A stretch of DNA of 64,000 nucleotides from Natrarchaeobaculum aegyptiacum (lineage in GTDB: Archaea; Halobacteriota; Halobacteria; Halobacteriales; Natrialbaceae): contig NZ_CP019893.1 in NCBI RefSeq assembly GCF_002156705.1, positions 3,286,001 through 3,350,000 of the forward strand, given 5' to 3'. Each line of letters starts with the position of its first letter. The stretch's first letter is position 1. Under the pieces are notes generated by a model. The model did no database searches. It saw only the letters and a list, made by a program, of their open reading frames with translations, and was not told the DNA's origin. The translations under genes were made by a program, and so were the position numbers. This document shows positions 53,075 to 62,418 of the stretch, piece after piece.

Positions 53075-53081
53075 GTATAAA
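53075..53081 (-). promoter_or_regulatory. TATA-like box of the serine hydrolase gene
   Basis: TTTATAC on the minus strand, about 26 nt before the ATG at 53052. Confidence 0.5.
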
Positions 53082-53140
53082 TGTGTGTGGTACGTCACGA
53101 CGCGATAACCGTGGATGTCGCCCCGTAACAGGCCGCTACA

Positions 53141-54463
53141 CTACCGCTCCGGGTGAACCGGCGCGTCGAACCCGCCCCGAACCAGCGGCTTCGCGACGTG
53201 ACGACGCGCACACGGAGGCACCTCGTACCACCCCTCCTCGAGGTGCCGCTCGAGCCTCACTGTCTCCTTGCCGGGGGCAGTCGTTCCACAGTCCCGGCAC
53301 CGGTAGCCCTGATCGCGGCCGGCGCTCTTCATCGTCCGGTCGCAGTCGGGACAGGTGGGAGTCACCCGTTCGGTCGTGACGAGGTCGCGAACGGCGAACT
53401 TCTCGAGTTTGAGCGTCCCGCGTGCGACCTCGCCACAGACCGTGAGCCGGTCGCCGCCCCGGAGCGCGCGAACGCGGTCTCGGAATCGCTTGGTCGGTTC
53501 GAAGGCAGCGCACTCGAGTCGACCATCCTCGCCGACGCCAGCGTCGTCTCGGTCTCGAGCGTCCGTGAGCGAGAAGAAGACGTGGCCGCCCCGGCGCGTT
53601 TCGGGGGCGCTGGCGACGACGCCCTCGAGCCGATACGCCTGCCCGTCACGGACCGTCGCGAGTGACTCGTCGCGGGCGTCCTGAAGGTGGACGTCGGTTC
53701 CCTGATTCGTGACGAACAACCGGCTCGCGTGGGCGGGTTCGCTCTCGATGCGGTCGGCGACCGCGCGGACCGTCCCGGGGTCGTCGCCACGGATGCCGTG
53801 GAGGATCGGACCCGGCGTGTGAGGGACACAGACGGACTCACGCTCGCCTCGGTCGACGGTGTCCCAGACCTCGGGATAGCCCCACTCCGCGGCCGCGAAG
53901 ATGCTGTCGTGGTCCACTTCCCGCGGCGTCCCCCACCGGTCAGGCTCGCGGTAGGAGATGTACTCGCAGGTCCACTCCTCGAGTGCGCGCCAGGCCCCGA
54001 TCGCGGCGAGTGCTCCGATCCGACCACGACCGTTGCCGGCGTGCCAGGTTCGATACCCCTGCCTGTCGCAGACCCGTTCGGCGTCACCGATCTCGAGGTG
54101 ATCGCGAACGGCTCGCTCGGCGAAGCGGGCGACGTCGTCGGGAATCGCGTCCGGATCGGCGTCGTGATCTGCGACGACCAGTCCCGGATTGGTTCGCTCG
54201 TCGGTCGTCTCTGAGAGCGACTCGAGGGCCTCCCGTGCGACGGCGTAGGCCCGTTCTGGATCGCAGTCGACGTGGATCGCGAGTGCGGCATTGCCGCGGG
54301 TCTTGTACTCGACGGCAGGATTGAGTCGAACGAGCAGGAGGCGGTCGACACGAGTTGCCGACGCGGATTCCCGGTGCAACCGCTCGGCGATGGTGTGGGC
54401 GACGTACGTCGTACACATCCCCCGTTCGCGGGAATCGGAGTCGTCGAGCCCGACGATCGTCAT
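53141..54463 (-). CDS. tiaS: tRNA(Ile2) 2-agmatinylcytidine synthetase TiaS
   Basis: A 440-residue enzyme that adds agmatine to C34 of the tRNA that reads AUA codons; only archaea have it. The opening MTIVGLDDSDSRERGMCTTY holds the catalytic Asp residues of the TiaS kinase-like domain, RGNAALAIHV follows, then an OB-fold (about 270-350) and a C-terminal zinc ribbon with CPDC and CRDC. The length is normal. Its start is divergent from the HTH regulator at 54696. Confidence 0.95.
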   Translation of the reverse strand: MTIVGLDDSDSRERGMCTTYVAHTIAERLHRESASATRVDRLLLVRLNPAVEYKTRGNAALAIHVDCDPERAYAVAREALESLSETTDERTNPGLVVADHDADPDAIPDDVARFAERAVRDHLEIGDAERVCDRQGYRTWHAGNGRGRIGALAAIGAWRALEEWTCEYISYREPDRWGTPREVDHDSIFAAAEWGYPEVWDTVDRGERESVCVPHTPGPILHGIRGDDPGTVRAVADRIESEPAHASRLFVTNQGTDVHLQDARDESLATVRDGQAYRLEGVVASAPETRRGGHVFFSLTDARDRDDAGVGEDGRLECAAFEPTKRFRDRVRALRGGDRLTVCGEVARGTLKLEKFAVRDLVTTERVTPTCPDCDRTMKSAGRDQGYRCRDCGTTAPGKETVRLERHLEEGWYEVPPCARRHVAKPLVRGGFDAPVHPER

Positions 54464-54667
54464 CGGTCGTGGTAGCGTCGCGAGCCGCTAACGCGTTTCG
54501 GCTTCGAAGCCGGATTCGAGGTCGGAGCCGACCGCCGACGGTCACCGGGACGTCGACCGACCAGCCAGGGACCGTCCTGATCGGCTAGCAGGTGGCAGTA
54601 ACCCATACGTAACGGTATGTATCGTCGCTGAATCGCCACACGTGACCAGGACACGGGGGAAAACCTC

Positions 54668-54672
54668 ATATA
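54668..54672 (+). promoter_or_regulatory. TATA-like box of the HTH regulator
   Basis: ATATA centred 26 nt before the ATG at 54696, which supports that start over the open frame from 54642. Confidence 0.45.
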
Positions 54673-54695
54673 GGAGGAGTAGCTTACGTTCGGCT

Positions 54696-55667
54696 ATGTC
54701 CCGCTCCGCACTGGTCGGCAACGTAACCGCGATGCTCGAGGACGCGGGATTCGTGGTAAGCGACCGGTGTGCAATCCGTCCGAAGAGCTTCGACGTCGCT
54801 GCCCGTCGTGGCGAAGACCTGTTGCTGGTAAAGATCCTCAGTAACATCGACGCGTTCAACGAAGAGACCGGACACGAGATGCGACGGCTGGGGACGTACC
54901 TCCAGGCAACGCCGCTGGTGATCGGCCTCCGGAGTCGCGACGAGGACCTCAAACCGGACGTGGTCTACTTCAGACACGGCGTTCCGGTGTTCAGCCCCGA
55001 CACGGCGTACAACCTCTTCATCGAGAACGTTCCGCCGCTGATCTACGCTGCCCCCGGCGGGCTGTACGTCAACATCGACGGCGACCTCCTCGCCGACGAA
55101 CGAAAGGACAGAGACTGGAGCCTCGGGCGACTCGCGAGTGAACTCGGCGTCTCCCGGCGCACCGTCTCGAAGTACGAAAGCGGGATGAACGCTTCCGTCG
55201 AGGTCGCGATGGAACTCGAGGACCTGTTCGACGCGCCGCTGACAAGCCCCGTGGAAGTGCTCGAGGGGACCGAGGACGTCCACGAGACGGAGTCGACGCC
55301 CGACGATCCGGAAGCGGACCCGGACGACGAACAGGTCGTCGCGGTTCTCACCCGCGCTGGCTATCGTGTCCACCCGACGATCCGATCGCCGTTCAAGGCC
55401 GTCAGTCGCGACGAAGACGACAGCGACGACGAGGTCGTCCTGACCGGTCACTCGGAGTTCACGAAGGCAGCCGAGAAGCGCGCCCGCATCATGAGTTCGA
55501 TCAGTCACGTCACTCGCACCCACTCGGTGTACGTCGTCGACCGTGCCAAGCGAGACGCCGTCGACGGCACTGCACTGGTCGAACGCGACGAACTCCGGGA
55601 CCTCCGCGACGCCGACGACCTGAAAGACGTCATTCGCGAGCGCGCAGAACGCGAAGAAGCAGCCTAG
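54696..55667 (+). CDS. Archaeal XRE-type regulator flanked by nuclease-like domains
   Basis: A 323-residue protein of an archaeal HTH regulator family. The middle has an XRE helix-turn-helix ([21 protein letters not shown], about 132-152). The first 120 residues read like a PD-(D/E)xK fold ([17 protein letters not shown]), but the acidic residue before xK is Leu, so it is probably not a nuclease. The last 110 residues ([20 protein letters not shown], then VVLTGHSEF) look like a second copy of that fold. The target is unknown. Confidence 0.75.
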   Translation: MSRSALVGNVTAMLEDAGFVVSDRCAIRPKSFDVAARRGEDLLLVKILSNIDAFNEETGHEMRRLGTYLQATPLVIGLRSRDEDLKPDVVYFRHGVPVFSPDTAYNLFIENVPPLIYAAPGGLYVNIDGDLLADERKDRDWSLGRLASELGVSRRTVSKYESGMNASVEVAMELEDLFDAPLTSPVEVLEGTEDVHETESTPDDPEADPDDEQVVAVLTRAGYRVHPTIRSPFKAVSRDEDDSDDEVVLTGHSEFTKAAEKRARIMSSISHVTRTHSVYVVDRAKRDAVDGTALVERDELRDLRDADDLKDVIRERAEREEAA

Positions 55668-55794
55668 GTGCCGGTTCTGTCACTCGGAAGTGACGGTTTC
55701 CACCTGAAGACAGATTCATTCTTCGAGCGTCAGGCCAGCCCGCTCGACTGCGCCCGTACAGTAGCCGATCCGATACTCGTTCGACGAATTCGTC

Positions 55795-56040
55795 TCAGGC
55801 GTAGGTTTCTTCGAGGTACTCGACGATGTCGTTGCTTTCAGGCATTCCCTCGACGCCGTTTGCCTCGTCGGTGATGACCGGCACGCCCGTCTGCCCGCTC
55901 ACTTCCTCGACCTGCGTGCGCTCGGCGTGTGCTCGAGGAACTTCGATCGTATCGTACTCGAGGTCGAGTTCGTCGAGTTTCGAGCGGACTTTCGCACAGA
56001 ACGGACAGCCGGGGAGGTCGTACAGGGTGATGTCTGCCAT
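55795..56040 (-). CDS. Glutaredoxin-like protein
   Basis: An 81-residue thioredoxin-fold protein with the redox pair in LPGCPFCAKV and cis-Pro in TGVPVITDE, then a SNDIVEYLEE end. This is the glutaredoxin layout. Haloarchaea use gamma-glutamylcysteine in place of glutathione, so the partner thiol is probably that. Single gene. Confidence 0.92.
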   Translation of the reverse strand: MADITLYDLPGCPFCAKVRSKLDELDLEYDTIEVPRAHAERTQVEEVSGQTGVPVITDEANGVEGMPESNDIVEYLEETYA

Positions 56041-56232
56041 TGCCCGCGATTCGAACTTCGTACCAAAGAGGTCACCGATTGGCTACGGTGTTGCCAGCAG
56101 CTGTGACGGGCCGCACACGTGACCGAAGTCTATCGGAGTATCGTGGGACGACGGACAGCAACCCTCCCGTGGAGGGGTTCACCATCCGCTTCGACGGACG
56201 CTCTTGCCGTGAAAAACTGAGTCGTGGAGTCG

Positions 56233-57678
56233 TCAGTAGGCGATCCAGCCGGCGTCGACGGCGAAGTAGACCACGAAGTAGATCGCGAACGCGACTGCGA
56301 GAAGCCACTGGCCGAGCGAGACGTCGCGGCGATTACCCATCGCGGCTTTGACGACCGGGTAGCTCATGATACCCGCCGCGAGACCGTTCGCGATCGAGGC
56401 CGTCAGCGGCATGATCGTGATCGTCAGCCCAGCGGAGATTGCCCACGCAGGATCGTTCCAGTCGATGTCGACGACGCCTTGGAGCATGATGATCCCGACG
56501 ACGACCAGCGCGATGTAGGAGGCGTAGGTCGGAATCGCGGTGATCAATGGGACGAGCGGGAGCGCCACGACGAAACAGAGACCGACGACGAGTGCCGTAA
56601 AGCCGGTTCGACCGCCTTCTTCGACGCCGGTCGATGACTCGATGTAGGTCGTGACCGTCGAAGTCCCGATCATCGCACCGGCGGTCGTACCGACTGCGTC
56701 TGCCATCAGCGGCTTTTCGACCTCTGGCAGGTCACCGTTTTCGTCTAAGAAGCCCGCGATCTGTGAGACGCCGATCAACGTACCAGCAGTGTCGAAGAAG
56801 TCGACGAAGAAGAACGTAAACACGACGAGGAGGAACACGAGCGGATCATCAGCGATCATGCCGAGGCCCTCGAGGAAGCCCCAGAACAGCGGGGTAAAGT
56901 CGTACTGGGCACCGCCGACGCCCTCCGGGGTGATCGTCCCCGGTTCGGCGACGCCAGCGAGGGTGACGACCCAGGCACCGATGGCGGTCGCGAGGATTCC
57001 GATGACGATCGATCCCGTTACGCCGCGGGCGTACAGGATAAACGTAAAGATCAATCCAGCCAGCGCGAACGCCGCGAGCGGGTTCTCGAGGACGTTCCCG
57101 AGCTGGACGAGGGTGGCGTCGTAGGCGACGACGAGTTGCATCTCCTGAAGGCCCAGAAAGAGGAGGAAGACACCGATACCGGCCCCGACGGCGAACTTCA
57201 CGGGATCGGGGAAGAGTTCGATGATGTATCGGCGTGCGCCGACGGCGGTCAACAGAATGAAGATGATTCCTTCGACGAAGACGGCAGCGAGTGCCAGTTG
57301 CCACGGCACACCGAGCAGGAGGACGACGGTGAAGGTGAAAAACGCGTTCAGCCCCATGCCGGGTGCCAGCCCGAACGGTCGCTTCGCGTAGAACGCCATG
57401 ACGACGATTGCGATGATCGACGCGAGAATCGTGACCACCGCGAGCATCTGTTGAACCTCTATAAACGTGTAGGAACCACCGGCGATCGTGGTCGTGTCGT
57501 CGGGTGCGATCTCACCCGGTGGTTGACCGAAGATAGCCGGTGCGAGGATCGTCGGGTTCACGACGATGATATACGCCATCGCGAGGAACGTCGTGATCCC
57601 CGCGATCGTTTCGGTACGGTAGTTCGTCTCGTGCTCGTCGAAGTCGAAGTACTTCGCGAGCGTATCGGCTGCCCCCAT
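56233..57678 (-). CDS. NCS2-family (AzgA-like) purine permease
   Basis: A 481-residue permease with twelve or so helices. It opens with the family segment TNYRTETIAGITTFLAMAYIIVVNP, and has PGMGLNAFFTF near 110-120 and VFTFFFVDFFDTAGTLIG, all marks of the AzgA/PbuG group that brings in adenine, guanine or hypoxanthine with protons. It is monocistronic. An 18-bp palindrome lies about 63 nt before its start and may be an operator. Confidence 0.9.
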   Translation of the reverse strand: MGAADTLAKYFDFDEHETNYRTETIAGITTFLAMAYIIVVNPTILAPAIFGQPPGEIAPDDTTTIAGGSYTFIEVQQMLAVVTILASIIAIVVMAFYAKRPFGLAPGMGLNAFFTFTVVLLLGVPWQLALAAVFVEGIIFILLTAVGARRYIIELFPDPVKFAVGAGIGVFLLFLGLQEMQLVVAYDATLVQLGNVLENPLAAFALAGLIFTFILYARGVTGSIVIGILATAIGAWVVTLAGVAEPGTITPEGVGGAQYDFTPLFWGFLEGLGMIADDPLVFLLVVFTFFFVDFFDTAGTLIGVSQIAGFLDENGDLPEVEKPLMADAVGTTAGAMIGTSTVTTYIESSTGVEEGGRTGFTALVVGLCFVVALPLVPLITAIPTYASYIALVVVGIIMLQGVVDIDWNDPAWAISAGLTITIMPLTASIANGLAAGIMSYPVVKAAMGNRRDVSLGQWLLAVAFAIYFVVYFAVDAGWIAY

Positions 57679-57741
57679 ATTGGACGAGCGAGCATTGATA
57701 GAGCGGTAAGTTAAAGTTTCTCGTCTTCACCAGGACAACTC

Positions 57742-57759
57742 TATCCACGTTCGTGGATA
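57742..57759. promoter_or_regulatory. 18-bp palindrome upstream of the purine permease
   Basis: TATCCACG-TT-CGTGGATA has perfect 8-bp arms. It lies about 63 nt before the permease ATG, upstream of a TATA-like stretch at 57704-57713, and about 97 nt before the TrkA-like gene. It is a good candidate for a regulator site in purine control. Confidence 0.6.
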
Positions 57760-57824
57760 TTTATCGGCAGGTTTACCCGCTCGTGACTGTCGAAATCACC
57801 GTCATCTTGCAGTCGTGACGAACG

Positions 57825-57831
57825 TATTTTA
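57825..57831 (+). promoter_or_regulatory. TATA-like box of the TrkA-like gene
   Basis: TATTTTA centred 28 nt before the ATG at 57856. Confidence 0.5.
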
Positions 57832-57855
57832 CCATGGGCCACGTACGCACGGAAC

Positions 57856-58518
57856 ATGAATTTCGTTATCGTTGGATACGGCCGGGTCGGCTCGAGGACC
57901 GCACGCATCGTGCTCGAGGAGGGTCACGAAGTGACGGTCGTCGACGACGATCCCGATCGCGTCGACCGGGCGAAAGGCGACGGTTTCGACGCCGTCTACG
58001 GTGACGGGGCCGACGAGTCGGTGCTGGTCGACGCTGGCGTCGAGTCGGCGGATGCGATTGGCGCGTTCACGCCCGACCTGAACACCAACTTCACGGCCTG
58101 TATGGTCGGCACTCACTACGGCTGTCGAACCGTCCTCCGGATCGACGAGGACTACCGCGAAGACATCTACAAGAAGTACGCCGCGGACGTCGACGAGATC
58201 GTCTATCCGGAGCGACTGGGCGCTGCGGGCGCAAAGACCGCTCTCCTCGGTGGCGACTTCAACGTCGTGTCCGATCTCGCGTCGAACCTCCAGTTGACCG
58301 TTCTGGAGGTCGGCGAGAATTCACCAGCGGTCGGCAAGCGGATGAGCGAACTCGAGTTGCCGGATTCCGTTCGGATCTACGCACACGGTCGTGCGCGCGA
58401 GCCGTTGACGATTCCACTTCCGGGGACGGAACTGGCGGCAGGTGACGAAGTCGCACTCATCGCCGACGCGGATCGGGTGGAGGCGGTACGGGAGACGCTC
58501 GTCTCGGTGGATGCGTAA
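57856..58518 (+). CDS. TrkA-type potassium uptake regulatory protein
   Basis: A 220-residue protein with an RCK/TrkA-N Rossmann domain (NFVIVGYGRVGSRTA, VVDDDPDRV, YGDGADESVL) and a TrkA-C domain (about 145-220). It binds NAD(H) or ATP and opens or closes a TrkH/KtrB channel, a key step in the salt-in strategy of haloarchaea. No channel gene lies next to it, so its partner is elsewhere. Full length. Confidence 0.92.
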   Translation: MNFVIVGYGRVGSRTARIVLEEGHEVTVVDDDPDRVDRAKGDGFDAVYGDGADESVLVDAGVESADAIGAFTPDLNTNFTACMVGTHYGCRTVLRIDEDYREDIYKKYAADVDEIVYPERLGAAGAKTALLGGDFNVVSDLASNLQLTVLEVGENSPAVGKRMSELELPDSVRIYAHGRAREPLTIPLPGTELAAGDEVALIADADRVEAVRETLVSVDA

Positions 58519-59112
58519 GGCGGATGTGCGTCCTCTCGGGCCGGGGACCGAATCGCACATCGGCCCCGTATCGCATCCGAGTCTCGACGCTGTCAGCTGC
58601 TCGTTCAGTTGTCATCACGAAAGATACCGACTGTGACGGACCAGTAGGGTCCGTTCGATCGGTCGCACCTCGATCACCGCGAACCAGATTCGGCTCGACC
58701 CAACGGGATCGAACCCCGGCCGAACGACGGCGGGCCGGTGTGGCCCGCGACACCAGCGCGGGGATGAACACGCCGACGTCGGACCGCGTTCGGCACGCGA
58801 CGGCGCGCGGACGGGGTGGATGGGGGTTGATCGCCGTTCGTGCGCGCCATTCGTTCCGTTACCCTGCTGTGGCATAAAACCGCGTCAGACGACCGACTGA
58901 CGGGAGTCAGACGCGCTGTCAGTGGCCCAGAAACGGGAGTCTCACACGGTCTGTTCGGTATTCACTCGAGCAGATCGACCTACTTGCGCCGACGGCTGCC
59001 GGCGGCGTGACTGGGGGTCAGAACGCACGTCACGGTGGACGACGGCCTCGAGAATCCCGGCTCGCTGGAATTTGCCGGCCAGTATAAAGGATTGCGACCG
59101 TAGGTTCAGGTG
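58519..59112. other. Gene-free stretch before the universal stress protein
   Basis: About 590 bp of GC-rich sequence. Minus-strand frames here have odd composition (many Arg, Pro, Ser) and no recognisable domain. The only signal seen is TATAAA for the next gene at 59083-59088. Confidence 0.4.
59083..59088 (+). promoter_or_regulatory. TATA-like box of the universal stress protein gene
   Basis: TATAAA centred 27 nt before ATG 59113; this supports that start rather than the GTG at 59110. Confidence 0.55.
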
Positions 59113-59730
59113 ATGTATCAGGACGTCCTCGTTCCGACAGACGGAAGCGACGGCACGCGGGAACCGCTCAGTCACGGACTCGCGGTCGCCGATCGATTCG
59201 ACGCGACGGTTCACGCACTCTCGGTCGTTCCGGATGGGCCGTTCGGGGCCGACGGCGAGGCGGCCATCGAAACAGCCAACCGGGCGGTCGAGCGCGTCGA
59301 CACCGAGGCCCAGCAGGCTGGGCTCGAGACCGTGACCGCCGTCGAGCGCGGCGTCCCGCACGAAGAGATCCTCGCGTACGTGGCCGACAACGACGTCGAC
59401 ATGATCGTGATGGGGACGCAGGGCCGAACCGGCCTCGATCGCGTCCTCCTTGGCAGCGTCGCCGAGCGCGTCCTCAGGCTGGCAGACGTGCCGGTCGTCA
59501 CCGTTCGCTCGACGGGCGACCTCCGCGTCGAGGACGCGACAGCGGCCGAAACCATCGCCCGGGAGGAGGCCTCGCACGAAGGATACGACGACGTCGACGT
59601 CCGCGACGAGCCACACAGGACGTCTGCGTCGTGGATCGTCCCGGTCGAGGCCGACGGCGACTCCCTGCACGTTCACGTCGACGCGGTCTCCGGCGAGGCT
59701 CGAGTGGCCGGCTCCGGCGGACCCGACTGA
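59113..59730 (+). CDS. Universal stress protein with C-terminal extension
   Basis: A 205-residue protein. Residues 1-140 are a UspA domain with LVPTDGS and the ATP-binding loop MGTQGRTGLDRVLLGSV, so it should bind ATP. The last 60 residues (from about EDATAAETIAREEA) form an extra part ending in SWIVPVEADGDSLHVHVDAVSGEARV that I do not recognise; it might be a small beta domain. Lone gene with a strong TATA box. Confidence 0.88.
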   Translation: MYQDVLVPTDGSDGTREPLSHGLAVADRFDATVHALSVVPDGPFGADGEAAIETANRAVERVDTEAQQAGLETVTAVERGVPHEEILAYVADNDVDMIVMGTQGRTGLDRVLLGSVAERVLRLADVPVVTVRSTGDLRVEDATAAETIAREEASHEGYDDVDVRDEPHRTSASWIVPVEADGDSLHVHVDAVSGEARVAGSGGPD

Positions 59731-59889
59731 CGAGTGTCTGCCCATCTGTCGTCAGCGTGGACAGGATGGGGCGGCTCGAGCCGTCTGGCCCGGGAAGCCG
59801 TGTCGATCGGCACGTCGGTATCGGATCGTATCTGTGCAGAATAACAATGTAAATCCTTTTGGCGGCTGACGAATCAGTGTAAAGCAGGC

Positions 59890-61455
59890 ATGGCAAACCT
59901 TGTCAACAACGTCGCGTCCACCGTTCGCGAGTTCGGCTCGAACGCCGCGATCTGGTACGACGGGACCGAGATCAGTTACGAGGAGTTGTGGGCACAGACG
60001 GGTGCCTTCGCGGCGGGACTGAGAGAGCGGGGAATCGACGCTGGCGATCGCGTCGCGATCTACCTCCCGAACGTTCCGCAGTTCGTGCTCGCGTTCCACG
60101 GGACGCTCCGGGCGGGCGGGGTCGTCGTCCCGATGAATCCCCAGTACCGCTCACGCGAGATCAGTCACCTGCTCGGTGACAGCGAGGCGACGGTCGTCGT
60201 CACGCTGGCCGACCTCGTCCCTGTCGTCGAACAGGTACGCGAGGAGACGGCCGTCGAGCACGTCGTCAGTGTCGGAGGAGACGCCGAGGGAGCGACTCCC
60301 TTCGAGGAGTTCCTCGCGCCGGGCGATCCAGACGTGGTCGAGCGCGAACCAGACGACGTCGCGGTCCAGCCGTACACGAGCGGCACGACCGGCCAGCCCA
60401 AGGGCGTTCAGCTCACCCACGAGAATCTGTCGTCGAACGCCAAGTCGGCGGCCGAACTCATCCCCGAGGGCTGTCGACCCGACGACAAACAGATCGGCGT
60501 CTTGCCGCTGTTTCACATCTACGGGATGACCGTCGTGATGAACGTCGCGCTGTTCAACGGCGCGGCCTACTATCCCCGACCCGAGTGGGACGTCGAGGAC
60601 GCTGTCTCGCTCGTCGAAGCCGAGGAGATCACGATCTTCCACGGCGTGCCGGCGATGTACAACGACATCATCAACCAGCCCGACGCCGAGTCGTTCGACT
60701 TCTCGTCGGTTCGGATGTGCGGCGTCGGCGGCTCCGGCATCCCCGCCGAGGTCCTGCGGACGTTCGAGGAACTCTACGAACCGAAGGTCTACGAGGGCTA
60801 CGGGCTGACCGAGACGAGCCCAGTCACCCACTTCAACAGCCCACTCTCCGGCCGACGCGTCGGCAGCATCGGCAAGACGGTTCCCGGCGTGGACTCGAGG
60901 GTCGTCGACGGCTCCTTCGAAGCGGTTCCGCCGGTCGAGGAGGGGCCGGTCGACGAAGACGAGGTCGACTTAGACGAGATCACCGGCGAGATCGTCGTCG
61001 CCGGCCCCAACGTCATGACGGGCTACGACGGGTTGCCGGGAGCGAACGCCGAGGCGTTCACCGAAGCCGACGGAAAACGCTGGTTCCACACCGGCGACGT
61101 CGGCTACCACGACGAGGACGGCTTCTTCTACGTCGTCGACCGCGAGAAACACATGATCGTTACCGGCGGCTACAACGTCTATCCGCGCGAGGTCGAAGAA
61201 CTCCTCTTCGAGCACCCGGGCGTCGCCGACGCCGCCGTCGCGGGTATCCCCGACGACCGCCGCGGCGAGACCGTCAAGGCGTTCATCGTTCCGACGCCAG
61301 ACGCCGAGGTGACCGAAGACGAGATTCAGGAGTACTGCCTCGAGCGGCTCGCGGCCTACAAACACCCACGCGAGGTCGAGTTCGTCGACGAACTCCCGCG
61401 CACCACGACCGGCAAGGTCCAGAAGTTCAAACTCGCCGGGGAGGGTGACGACTGA
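59890..61455 (+). CDS. Long-chain fatty-acid--CoA ligase-like enzyme
   Basis: A 521-residue ANL enzyme. A3 is YTSGTTGQPKGV, A5 is GYGLTETSP, A7 is WFHTGDVGYHDEDGF, A8 is VDREKHMIVTGGYNVYP, and A10 is TTGKVQKFKL, so the catalytic Lys is in place and the enzyme should be active. It overlaps the enoyl-CoA hydratase by one base (TGATG), which points to joint use in acyl-CoA degradation. The chain length handled cannot be told. Confidence 0.92.
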   Translation: MANLVNNVASTVREFGSNAAIWYDGTEISYEELWAQTGAFAAGLRERGIDAGDRVAIYLPNVPQFVLAFHGTLRAGGVVVPMNPQYRSREISHLLGDSEATVVVTLADLVPVVEQVREETAVEHVVSVGGDAEGATPFEEFLAPGDPDVVEREPDDVAVQPYTSGTTGQPKGVQLTHENLSSNAKSAAELIPEGCRPDDKQIGVLPLFHIYGMTVVMNVALFNGAAYYPRPEWDVEDAVSLVEAEEITIFHGVPAMYNDIINQPDAESFDFSSVRMCGVGGSGIPAEVLRTFEELYEPKVYEGYGLTETSPVTHFNSPLSGRRVGSIGKTVPGVDSRVVDGSFEAVPPVEEGPVDEDEVDLDEITGEIVVAGPNVMTGYDGLPGANAEAFTEADGKRWFHTGDVGYHDEDGFFYVVDREKHMIVTGGYNVYPREVEELLFEHPGVADAAVAGIPDDRRGETVKAFIVPTPDAEVTEDEIQEYCLERLAAYKHPREVEFVDELPRTTTGKVQKFKLAGEGDD

Positions 61456-62252
61456 TGTCGCTTGGAGACGCCGTCCTCCTGGAACGAGAGGACCACGTTG
61501 CCCGGATCACCCTCAACCAGCCAGACCGCAAGAACGCCCTCTCCTCGGCGATCAGCGACGGCCTGATCGAGGCCCTCGACGAACTCGAGGGCAGCGACGC
61601 CCGCGTGATCGTCATCCAGGGAGCCGGTGGCGCGTTCTGTGCCGGCGGTGACGTCGAGCGGATGGTCGAGGGCATCGAAGGCGACACGCCAGCAGACGAG
61701 CGGGCCCGGGCGCTCGAGCGCTCGACGACGGAGCTGTTCGGTCGCCTCGTTCGGTTTACGATCCCGACGGTGGCCGCGATCGACGGTCCTGCAGTGGGTG
61801 CGGGGGCGAACCTCGCACTCGCCTGTGACGTGCAACTGGCGAGCGACCGGGCGGTGTTCGGGTTCGTCTTCCGACAGGTCGGACTGAGCCTCGACGCCGG
61901 TACCTCCTACCTGCTCCCGCGGGTCGTCGGCGAGAACGTCGCCAGGGAACTCGCACTCACCGGCGACATCTTCGGTGCCGACCGCGCCGAAGAGATCGGT
62001 CTCGTCAACCACGTCTACCCCGAAGACGAGTTCGACGAGGAAGTCGACGCCTTCCTCGAGAAGATCGTCTCGGGGCCACCGATCGCGCTGCGACACGCGA
62101 ATCGACTGATCGGCGAAGGCCTCGAGAAATCCTTCGAGCAGGCGCTGGCCGACGAGGCCTACGCGCAAGGGATCGTCTTCGATACCGACGATCACGAGGA
62201 AGGCGTCCGCGCGTTCCTCGAGGATCGCGACGCGGAGTTCGAGGGGCGCTGA
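61455..62252 (+). CDS. Enoyl-CoA hydratase/isomerase family protein
   Basis: A 265-residue crotonase. The oxyanion-hole stretches are GAGGAFCAGGDVERM and AIDGPAVGAGANLALACD. The catalytic Glu pair of true hydratases is not fully clear: the second position falls in FRQVGLSLDAGTSYLLPR, where the usual Glu/Asp seems to be Asp. It may hydrate or isomerise. It lies at the end of an operon with the CoA ligase. Confidence 0.88.
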   Translation: MSLGDAVLLEREDHVARITLNQPDRKNALSSAISDGLIEALDELEGSDARVIVIQGAGGAFCAGGDVERMVEGIEGDTPADERARALERSTTELFGRLVRFTIPTVAAIDGPAVGAGANLALACDVQLASDRAVFGFVFRQVGLSLDAGTSYLLPRVVGENVARELALTGDIFGADRAEEIGLVNHVYPEDEFDEEVDAFLEKIVSGPPIALRHANRLIGEGLEKSFEQALADEAYAQGIVFDTDDHEEGVRAFLEDRDAEFEGR

Positions 62253-62418
62253 CAACCAGCAGACTACGGATCGGCCCGAAAATTACTTTTCGCTGGGTGG
62301 GATTCGAAACCGGCTGCAAAGAGCGCGGCGTACACTCATACGGTTCACTCTGGGGCTTTTCCGGTCCCGCCGCGACTCTGGAGGCGGCTGCGCCGGAACA
62401 CCGGTACAGGAATCCGTA

